DNA of 21,547 bases from an uncultured Erysipelotrichaceae bacterium (GTDB lineage: Bacteria; Bacillota_I; Bacilli_A; Erysipelotrichales; Erysipelotrichaceae). Under the pieces are notes generated by a model. That model saw only the letters and a list, made by a program, of their open reading frames with translations. It was not told the DNA's origin and made no database searches. The stretch's first letter is position 1; every line of letters begins with the position of its first letter. The DNA lies in contig CAMOOA010000008.1 in NCBI GenBank assembly GCA_946621045.1, positions 1-21,547 on the forward strand. Direction: 5' to 3'. This document shows positions 7,342 through 12,759 of this stretch, piece by piece. Made by a program: the position numbers and the translations under genes.

Positions 7342-9239
7342 GTCAGAAGAGAAAACCGAACCGCAAGGGGACGATCCTGCGGCTGATCCGGATGCTGTTT
7401 CAGTATTATCCGAAACTGCTGCCGTTCATCATGGTCCTCATCTGCATCAACGCGGTGATTTCCGCGATTCCTTCCATCTTCCAGCAGAGGGTGATTGCCA
7501 TCATCCAGAATGCATGGGAACAGGGGCTTGGCTGGGAGACCGTGCAGCCGGATGTTGCGAAGAATGTCACAACCCTTGCCATGCTGTACGGCGGTTCGCT
7601 GCTTGCGAATGTGCTGTACAATCAGCTGATGGCATTCTTCACGCAGGGAACGCTCGCAAAGCTGCGCGATGAAATGTTCTCGCACATGGAGAAGCTTCCG
7701 ATCCGTTATTTTGACACCAACAAGCGCGGATCGATCATGTCGTACTATACCAACGATGTTGACTCGATGCGGCAGATGATCTCGCAGTCCTTCCCGCAGC
7801 TGATGATTTCCATGATCACAATCACAACGATTCTGTGCATCATGATGTATTACAGCATCTGGATGGGACTGGTCATTATCCTCGGATCATTTGTGTCGAT
7901 CTTTATCACACGGACGGTCGGCGGAAAGTCAGCCCGCTACTTCATTGCCCAGCAGAAATATGTTGCGGCGACGGAAGGCGTTGTGGAGGAAATGATCAAC
8001 GGCGGAAAGGTTATCAAGGTGTTCAACCATGAGGACGAGGCGGAGGCGGCGTTTGACGAGGCGAACAATGCCCTGTATGAAGCGGCGTACAATGCCAACC
8101 GCTATTCCAACACGCTGATGCCGATTCTCAACAACGTCAGCTACATCATTTACGTGCTTGTCGCAGTGGTCGGCGGTCTGCTCATTGAATACAATGTGGC
8201 GAACCTGTCGCTCTCCGGACTTCCGATCTCGATCGCTGTGGTCGTACCGTTCCTCGGCATGTCCCGGCAGTTTGCGGGTATGATCCAGCAGGTCAGTCCG
8301 CAGATCAATTCCATTGTCATGGGTCTTGCGGGAGCCGAACGGATCTTTGCGATGCTGGATGAGGAACCGGAGGCCGACAACGGCTATGTAACACTCGTCA
8401 ATGCGACGGAAAAGAACGGCGTGCTCGAGGAAACGGAAGAGAAGACCGGAATCTGGGCATGGAAACATCCGCACCAGGCGGACGGTACCATCACCTATGA
8501 AAAAGTGCGCGGCGATGTCCGGTTCTTCGATGTGGACTTCGCATATAATCCGGACAAGATGATCCTGCACAATATCACGCTCTACGGAAAGCCGGGTCAG
8601 AAGATTGCGTTTGTCGGCGCCACCGGTGCCGGAAAGACAACCATCACGAATCTGATCAACCGGTTCTACGATATTGAAGACGGCAAGATCCGCTATGACG
8701 GCATCAACATCAACAAGATCAAGAAATCCGCGCTCCGCAGATCGCTCGGTATTGTTCTTCAGGAAACGGTTCTCTTTACCGGAACCGTCATGGAGAACAT
8801 CCGCTACGGACGGCTCGACGCAACGGATGAGGAATGCATCGCAGCGGCGAAACTTGCCGGCGCGCATTCCTTCATCAAAAACCTTCCGCAGGGATATCAG
8901 ACAATGCTGGACGGGGACGGATCCAATCTTTCCCAGGGACAGTGCCAGCTGCTTGCCATTGCGCGGGCGGCAGTCGCAGATCCTCCGGTCATGATCATGG
9001 ATGAGGCGACTTCTTCCATCGATACCCGCACGGAACAGATCGTTCAGCGGGGCATGGATGCGCTGATGGCAGGACGTACGGTATTTGTCATTGCGCACCG
9101 TCTTTCCACCGTCAAGAACGCCAATGTCATTCTTGTGCTGGATCACGGACGCGTGATCGAACGCGGCACGCATGAAGAACTGCTTGCGATGAAGGGCCAG
9201 TACTACCAGCTCTATACCGGTGCGTTTGAACTTGAATGA
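7338..9239 (+). CDS. ABC exporter half-transporter with catalytic nucleotide site
   Basis: A 633-residue partner of the preceding gene, of the TM288/YheH-like half. The membrane domain spans about residues 20-330. A linker of about 50 residues (345-392), containing a WAWKHPH motif, precedes the ATPase domain; this extension is usual in this Bacillota subfamily. Walker A is GATGAGKT (427-434). Walker B carries catalytic Glu556 in MIMDEATS, and the H-loop His587 is present, so this subunit provides the active Walker site. Its signature is LSQGQ (531-535), non-canonical, as expected for the half facing the degenerate site. The ribosome site GGAGG (7326-7330) lies within the end of the previous gene, so translation is coupled. 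Confidence 0.94.
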   Translation: MSQKRKPNRKGTILRLIRMLFQYYPKLLPFIMVLICINAVISAIPSIFQQRVIAIIQNAWEQGLGWETVQPDVAKNVTTLAMLYGGSLLANVLYNQLMAFFTQGTLAKLRDEMFSHMEKLPIRYFDTNKRGSIMSYYTNDVDSMRQMISQSFPQLMISMITITTILCIMMYYSIWMGLVIILGSFVSIFITRTVGGKSARYFIAQQKYVAATEGVVEEMINGGKVIKVFNHEDEAEAAFDEANNALYEAAYNANRYSNTLMPILNNVSYIIYVLVAVVGGLLIEYNVANLSLSGLPISIAVVVPFLGMSRQFAGMIQQVSPQINSIVMGLAGAERIFAMLDEEPEADNGYVTLVNATEKNGVLEETEEKTGIWAWKHPHQADGTITYEKVRGDVRFFDVDFAYNPDKMILHNITLYGKPGQKIAFVGATGAGKTTITNLINRFYDIEDGKIRYDGININKIKKSALRRSLGIVLQETVLFTGTVMENIRYGRLDATDEECIAAAKLAGAHSFIKNLPQGYQTMLDGDGSNLSQGQCQLLAIARAAVADPPVMIMDEATSSIDTRTEQIVQRGMDALMAGRTVFVIAHRLSTVKNANVILVLDHGRVIERGTHEELLAMKGQYYQLYTGAFELE

Positions 9240-9247
9240 TTCTGCAT

Positions 9248-9279
9248 AACGGGCATATGGTTCGGCATATGCCCGTTTT
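9248..9279 (+). terminator. Intrinsic terminator of the ABC exporter operon
   Basis: A perfect 10-bp stem CGGGCATATG/CATATGCCCG (9250-9259 with 9266-9275), extendable by two A-T pairs, is followed by TTTT. It begins 9 nt after the ABC stop codon. Confidence 0.9.
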
Positions 9280-9284
9280 CGCAG

Positions 9285-9290
9285 TAAAAT
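9285..9290 (+). promoter_or_regulatory. Candidate -10 box of the acetyltransferase gene
   Basis: TAAAAT directly after the ABC terminator. A start near 9297 would leave a leader of about 16 nt that contains the GGGAGGGTGAT ribosome site. The -35 position falls inside the terminator stem and is poor. Confidence 0.3.
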
Positions 9291-9312
9291 TCTGAAACGG
9301 GAGGGTGATATT

Positions 9313-9822
9313 ATGCCGGATCTGATCATACCAGAAAGTGAAGAGGAACTGCAGTTTCATGAGAAAATGCTGGAGAACCGGGCATCGGTGACGGGAATCC
9401 GCATTCTGCCGGACCAGGATCCTTCCGCATGGAAAGACCGCTGGAGCGAGCCGGACGCTGACGAGACCTGTTATCGTCTGGTCTATTGCGACGGCTGCGG
9501 ATATTTTGTCGGGGATACCGGCTATCGGCGCACCGCGCAGGACCGCGCGGATCTCTGGCTGATGATACTCGGCGACATGCGCAATGACGGATACGGCTCG
9601 GCGGTTCTCAAACAGATTGCCAAAGAAGCCGGTGCCCACGGCATCCGGGAATTCCGCGTGGTTCTGCCTGCCGGCCATCCGGATATCGGATTTTTCCGGA
9701 AGCGGTATTTCACGGAAGAAGGCTCTTCCGGGGAATGCGTCATCCTGAAAGCGGAAACGAATGATCTTACCCGCTGCCGCTGTCAGGAGAATGTATGCAG
9801 TCTCAGCGGACACAATCAGTAA
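9313..9822 (+). CDS. GNAT family N-acetyltransferase-like protein
   Basis: A 169-residue protein with a GNAT-type core. An acceptor-side beta strand with VGDTGYRR (about residues 67-74) leads into the acetyl-CoA pyrophosphate-binding loop RNDGYGSAVL (about 93-102), matching the family Q/RxxGxG/A motif. A later strand has FRVVLPAGHPDIGFFRKRYF, like the usual C-terminal 'N..a..fY.k.GF' region. It probably transfers an acetyl group to an amine in the cytoplasm; the substrate is unknown. Cysteines are unusually frequent (YCDGCGYF in the middle, RCRC near the end), possibly metal-binding or incidental. A strong ribosome site (9299-9309) supports the start. It is a single-gene unit between two terminators. 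Confidence 0.75.
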   Translation: MPDLIIPESEEELQFHEKMLENRASVTGIRILPDQDPSAWKDRWSEPDADETCYRLVYCDGCGYFVGDTGYRRTAQDRADLWLMILGDMRNDGYGSAVLKQIAKEAGAHGIREFRVVLPAGHPDIGFFRKRYFTEEGSSGECVILKAETNDLTRCRCQENVCSLSGHNQ

Positions 9823-9827
9823 TACGT

Positions 9828-9857
9828 ACAGAAACCGGAAACCCCGGTTCTGTTTTT
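9828..9857 (+). terminator. Intrinsic terminator after the acetyltransferase
   Basis: ACAGAAACCGG (9828-9838) pairs with CCGGTTCTGT (9844-9853) with one bulged A, followed by TTTTT. The T-run runs straight into the GAGGAG ribosome site of the next gene, so some read-through into it is plausible. Confidence 0.75.
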
Positions 9858-9868
9858 GAGGAGCAGTT

Positions 9869-10699
9869 ATGAACAGTTTTCCATACAAAGCAGTGCTCGC
9901 AGATATCGACGGCACGCTCTGCCAGAAGGGCGGCCAGCTCGGTCCGAAGACAAAAGCAGCACTGGAATCCCTGCACGAGGCAGGAATTCTGCTCGGTCTT
10001 GCGACCGGACGGGCAATCAATCAGCGGGTGTTCACCATGCGTGATTTCTGGAATCTTCCGTTTCAGTTCGATGTGATCATCGGAATGAACGGAGGCCAGC
10101 TGTGGACCGCAGATGATCCGCATGTAAAGAATTTCCATCTTCTTTCCGAAGATACGATGCGCGAGATTCTGCGGAAGATGCGGCCGCTGGATCTCAATGC
10201 GCTGATCTATGAAGAGGAACACATGGTTGCCATGCGGCGGGATATCTTTCAGGAAGAGTCCATGAAGCGCAACAAAACCGAAGTGATCTTTACAAACGGT
10301 GACGAGGAGCGGCTCTGCGTGCGTCCCAACAACAATATCCTCTTCCGCTATGATCCCGAGCGGGAAGCGGAAGTGCTCGCATATGCGGAAACCCTTGCGT
10401 GTGACCGCTACCGCGGAATGCGCACCGCACCGGGATGTCTTGAATTCATGGATCCCCGGGTAAACAAGGGCGAGGGTCTTCGCCAGTACGCCGCAAACGC
10501 CGGCATTCCGGCAGCTGAGATCATGGCCTTCGGCGACAATGACAACGATGCGGAGATGCTGGGAGAGGCAGGCCACGGCGTCTGTCTGAAAAACGGCTCC
10601 GACGCATCGAAGAAACTCGCGGATGCGGTAACGGAATATCCGTGTGAAGATGACGGTCTTGGAAGATACCTCTTTGATCACTGGCTGGAGGAACGATGA
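9869..10699 (+). CDS. Cof-type HAD-IIB phosphatase
   Basis: A 276-residue Cof/HAD-IIB phosphatase of small phosphorylated metabolites such as sugar phosphates or cofactors. Motif I is DIDGT (Asp12, Asp14), motif II LATGR (Thr46), motif III Lys200 in NKGEGL, and motif IV GDNDND (Asp223, Asp227). The C2B cap lies between motifs II and III (about 80-190). Length is typical. GAGGAG (9858-9863) lies 5 nt before the ATG. It overlaps the ACT-domain gene by ATGA. Substrate unknown; cytoplasmic. Confidence 0.92.
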   Translation: MNSFPYKAVLADIDGTLCQKGGQLGPKTKAALESLHEAGILLGLATGRAINQRVFTMRDFWNLPFQFDVIIGMNGGQLWTADDPHVKNFHLLSEDTMREILRKMRPLDLNALIYEEEHMVAMRRDIFQEESMKRNKTEVIFTNGDEERLCVRPNNNILFRYDPEREAEVLAYAETLACDRYRGMRTAPGCLEFMDPRVNKGEGLRQYAANAGIPAAEIMAFGDNDNDAEMLGEAGHGVCLKNGSDASKKLADAVTEYPCEDDGLGRYLFDHWLEER

Positions 10700-11091
10700 G
10701 ACGGCCGGCGGAACAGATCGTCCTGGAACCGCTGTGTGAACAGTTTACCGTCTGTCAGCTGACGGATTTTAACAACGCTGATCTTACCCGTCCGTTCACG
10801 TTTGCGGCAGTCACGGATGAAGAATATTCGCTCGTATGCCGGACAGCGGATGTGCCGGACAATACGATTGCGCGGGAAGACGGCTGGCGGGGCTTCCGGA
10901 TCGCAGGAACCCTGGACTTTTCGCTGACCGGCATTCTTGCGGGCATTGCGGATATCCTGGCAGAACATGCGGTCGGGCTGTTTGCGGTATCCACGTTCAA
11001 TACGGATTACATCTTTGTGAAGGACGCAGATTTCCAATCAGCGCTTGAACTGCTGGGACAGGCAGGCTATCCGGTAAACGACGGGCACTGA
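10696..11091 (+). CDS. ACT domain-containing protein (ACT_7/CASTOR-like)
   Basis: A 131-residue stand-alone protein that fits the small bacterial ACT family related to the eukaryotic CASTOR arginine sensor. The C-terminal half has the hallmark order FSLTGILAGIADILA (a ligand-binding loop and helix), then VGLFAVSTFNTDYIFVK (two strands), then a helix ending in ELLGQAGY. The N-terminal half has EEYSLVC and a short hydrophobic strand. Such proteins are thought to bind amino acids as sensors; no enzyme domain is attached. It is coupled to the Cof phosphatase by ATGA, and its stop codon lies within the terminator stem. Confidence 0.8.
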   Translation: MRRPAEQIVLEPLCEQFTVCQLTDFNNADLTRPFTFAAVTDEEYSLVCRTADVPDNTIAREDGWRGFRIAGTLDFSLTGILAGIADILAEHAVGLFAVSTFNTDYIFVKDADFQSALELLGQAGYPVNDGH

Positions 11092-11114
11092 GGCATGCAG
11101 TGCCTTTTTCTTTT
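11084..11114 (+). terminator. Intrinsic terminator overlapping the ACT gene stop codon
   Basis: GGCACTG (11084-11090) and CAGTGCC (11098-11104) form a perfect 7-bp stem with a 7-nt loop, followed by TTTTTCTTTT. The stem includes the first two bases of the TGA stop. Confidence 0.8.
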
Positions 11115-11144
11115 AACAGGAATCAGCATATGCCGGCATATAAT
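11113..11144 (+). promoter_or_regulatory. Promoter of the PPC-tcdA unit with overlapping palindrome
   Basis: A perfect TATAAT (11139-11144) is preceded by TTAACA (11113-11118), with a rather long 20-nt spacer. A start near 11151 leaves about 18 nt of leader with an AGAGGA ribosome site. A perfect 14-bp palindrome ATATGCCGGCATAT (11128-11141) overlaps the first three bases of the -10 box, a position expected for a repressor operator. Confidence 0.55.
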
Positions 11145-11168
11145 GGAGACAGAAGAGGAACTGGAATT

Positions 11169-11591
11169 ATGGAATACAGAGCATTTGGAAACCGGTATAT
11201 GGTACGCATGGATCCGGGAGAGGAAATACTGACCGAAGTGAAAGCACTCTGCGAAAAGGAGAATATCCGGCTTGGCGAGTTCCGCGCGCTTGCGGCGGTG
11301 AACCATCTGGATCTTGCGGTATATGATGTCGCGGAAAAACAGTATTACAGTAAGAAAACGGACGGCGCATTTGAAGTGACGTCGCTGTTCGGGACGATCA
11401 GTGAGAAGGATGGTGAAGCATACCTTCATGCCCATCTTTCCGCAACAAGCGCAGACGGAAGTGCGGTCGGCGGACATCTGAATGCGGCTGTAGTCTCCGG
11501 CACCTGTGAGATGGTTCTTGAAGCGTTTGAAGGTCATGCCGGCCGCCGGTATGATGAAGCGACCGGACTCAATGTCCTGGAGTTTGACTGA
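11169..11591 (+). CDS. PPC/DUF296 domain protein
   Basis: A 140-residue protein consisting of one PPC (DUF296) domain, the fold found after AT-hooks in plant DNA-binding proteins and alone in bacteria, where it forms trimers. Visible family features are the N-terminal YMVRMDPGEEIL strand, a central FGTISEKDGEAYLHAHLS segment with paired histidines, and GGHLNAAVVSGTCEMVLEAF near the C-terminus. The histidines may bind metal. The biochemical function of bacterial members is not established. The start is at 11169, after AGAGGA (11154-11159); an ORF extension 23 codons upstream would run through the promoter and lacks a site. It overlaps tcdA by one base (TGATG). Confidence 0.85.
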   Translation: MEYRAFGNRYMVRMDPGEEILTEVKALCEKENIRLGEFRALAAVNHLDLAVYDVAEKQYYSKKTDGAFEVTSLFGTISEKDGEAYLHAHLSATSADGSAVGGHLNAAVVSGTCEMVLEAFEGHAGRRYDEATGLNVLEFD

Positions 11592-12325
11592 TGGAGGAAG
11601 CCTTTGTCCGTACCGCAATGGTGCTCGGCCCGTCCGCAGTTGAAGCACTTCGTACAAAACGGGTCGCGGTATTCGGTGTCGGCGGCGTCGGCGGAAACTG
11701 CGCGGAAGCGCTGGCCCGCAGCGGTGTCGGCACGCTTGATCTGATCGACCACGATGAAGTGGCGGAATCAAATATCAACCGGCAGGTATTTGCGGTGCGC
11801 AGCGCGATCGGAAAGCTCAAGGTGGACGCCGCAAAGGAGCGGATTCACGACATCTGCCCGTCGACAACGGTCAATACATTTCCGATCTTTTATCTGCCGG
11901 AAACCAGAGCGCAGATTGATTTCAGCGCGTATGACTATATCGTGGATGCGATCGATACCGTCACCGCAAAACTCGATATTATCGGGCGGGCAGCGGAATG
12001 CGGTATCCCGCTGATTTCGTCGATGGGGTGCGGAAACCGCGTTGATCCGTCACAGCTGCGGATCATGGATATTTATGAAACAAGCGGGGATCCGCTGGCA
12101 AAGGTGATGCGCCGGGAACTGCGGAAGCGCGGCATCGGCAGCCTGACGGTCTGCACTTCCCTGGAGCCCCCGCTGCGGCCGCTGTTTGCGGGAACGGAGG
12201 AAGAGATGAAGACCCGCCGCAGTATTCCGGGCTCGACCGCATTTGTGCCGCCGGCGGCAGGAATCATGATCGCATCGCATGTCGTTCGGGCACTGATTTC
12301 CTTTGACCCGGACAACCGTGTCTGA
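11591..12325 (+). CDS. tcdA: tRNA threonylcarbamoyladenosine dehydratase (ThiF/E1-like)
   Basis: A 244-residue E1-like ATP-dependent enzyme of the TcdA/CsdL family. It cyclises N6-threonylcarbamoyladenosine at tRNA position 37 to the ct6A hydantoin form. The nucleotide-binding GVGGVGG motif is at 29-35, the acidic residue after the second strand is Asp53 (LIDHDEV), and the catalytic arginine region is NINRQ (61-65). Conserved DAIDT (119-123), SMGCGNRVDPS (144-154) and the C-terminal STAFVPPAAG segment identify TcdA rather than ThiF or MoeB. No CxxC zinc pairs are seen, as usual for TcdA. It is translationally coupled to the PPC gene. No clear plus-strand terminator follows its stop. Confidence 0.92.
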   Translation: MEEAFVRTAMVLGPSAVEALRTKRVAVFGVGGVGGNCAEALARSGVGTLDLIDHDEVAESNINRQVFAVRSAIGKLKVDAAKERIHDICPSTTVNTFPIFYLPETRAQIDFSAYDYIVDAIDTVTAKLDIIGRAAECGIPLISSMGCGNRVDPSQLRIMDIYETSGDPLAKVMRRELRKRGIGSLTVCTSLEPPLRPLFAGTEEEMKTRRSIPGSTAFVPPAAGIMIASHVVRALISFDPDNRV

Positions 12326-12448
12326 AAAAAGTTGGATATCCAAACAAATGAGCGGTTTTTCAGCGGATCAACTCGCCAAAACCCGGGGAATAAAGCGCAA
12401 AAAACCGCATGGTTATGCGGAATCATGAGATTTCAAATAAATCAAGAG
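12326..12448. other. Intergenic region with nested inverted repeats
   Basis: No gene is supported between tcdA and the promoter of the microprotein. It holds a perfect 12-bp palindrome TTGGATATCCAA (12332-12343). An imperfect long-range inverted repeat pairs GCGGTTTTTCAGCG (12352-12365) with CGCAAAAAACCGC (12396-12408). A further hairpin at 12405-12420 overlaps the second arm of that repeat. Confidence 0.45.
12399..12420 (-). terminator. Minus-strand terminator-like hairpin with no gene to serve
   Basis: On the minus strand, CCGCAT/ATGCGG (12420-12415 with 12410-12405) with a 4-nt loop is followed by TTTTTT (12404-12399). No minus-strand gene is found upstream of it, so it may block antisense transcription or end a small RNA. 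On the plus strand it is just a hairpin without a T-run. Confidence 0.35.
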
Positions 12449-12476
12449 TTGTTCTTCCGGACGTGGGTGCTACAAT
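12449..12476 (+). promoter_or_regulatory. Promoter of the 47-residue microprotein gene
   Basis: TTGTTC (12449-12454), a 16-nt spacer and TACAAT (12471-12476) with an extended TGC (12468-12470) make one of the better promoters in the window. Transcription would start near 12483, leaving about 18 nt of leader that contains the GGAGGA ribosome site. Confidence 0.6.
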
Positions 12477-12500
12477 GACAGCGGTTCGGAGGAACATACT

Positions 12501-12644
12501 ATGGCAACGACAAAAAACGAAGAACTGGATGCTCTGCTGAAACGTCTTGAAGCAGCTGAAAAAGAATATGAGGAAAAGCTTCGGAGTACGGAACTCACAC
12601 AGCTCCTCAACAAGGAAGAACTGCTGAGAAAAAGCGGTCAGTAA
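12501..12644 (+). CDS. 47-residue charged helical microprotein
   Basis: ATG at 12501 to TAA at 12642-12644. A GGAGGA site (12488-12493) is ideally placed 7 nt upstream, a good promoter lies before it and an intrinsic terminator follows, so this is a complete one-gene transcription unit. The product is highly charged and predicted almost wholly helical. Leucines recur in a pattern suggesting an amphipathic or coiled-coil helix (LDALLKRLEAAEKEYEEKLR, residues 9-28). There is no signal peptide, membrane segment or cysteine. Family unknown; it could be a small adaptor or regulator that binds another protein through its helix. It lies immediately upstream of the phosphatase/kinase operon but is transcriptionally separated from it by the terminator. 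Confidence 0.75.
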   Translation: MATTKNEELDALLKRLEAAEKEYEEKLRSTELTQLLNKEELLRKSGQ

Positions 12645-12671
12645 GCAGACTCACACAGAAAAACAGAAGGC

Positions 12672-12705
12672 AGAACCGGAAGTCAATTCATCCGGTTCTT
12701 TTTTT
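12672..12705 (+). terminator. Intrinsic terminator of the microprotein gene
   Basis: A perfect 9-bp stem AGAACCGGA/TCCGGTTCT (12672-12680 with 12691-12699) with a 10-nt loop is followed by a run of seven T. Confidence 0.9.
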
Positions 12706-12747
12706 GTGCTTCCGACAGCACCGTGTATTTATGCGCATGTTTTAATT

Positions 12748-12753
12748 TATAAT
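12748..12753 (+). promoter_or_regulatory. Consensus -10 box, leaderless start at 12760
   Basis: A perfect TATAAT ends 6 nt before the ATG at 12760, and no Shine-Dalgarno sequence precedes that ATG, so transcription probably starts at or next to the start codon. The -35 region (about 12724-12730) is poor. The T-rich flank resembles an A/T-rich promoter. Confidence 0.5.
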
Positions 12754-12759
12754 ATTTAC

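Noticed and set aside
7929..9329. 466-residue open frame on the minus strand
   Set aside because: Antisense to the second ABC gene and runs through its terminator; His/Arg-rich shadow composition.
11100..11168. Longer N-terminus for the PPC protein
   Set aside because: It would begin in the previous terminator, pass through the TATAAT promoter, and has no ribosome site; the PPC domain begins at 11169.
12348..12428. 26-codon ORF after tcdA
   Set aside because: No ribosome site, runs across overlapping inverted repeats, and has no protein-like pattern.
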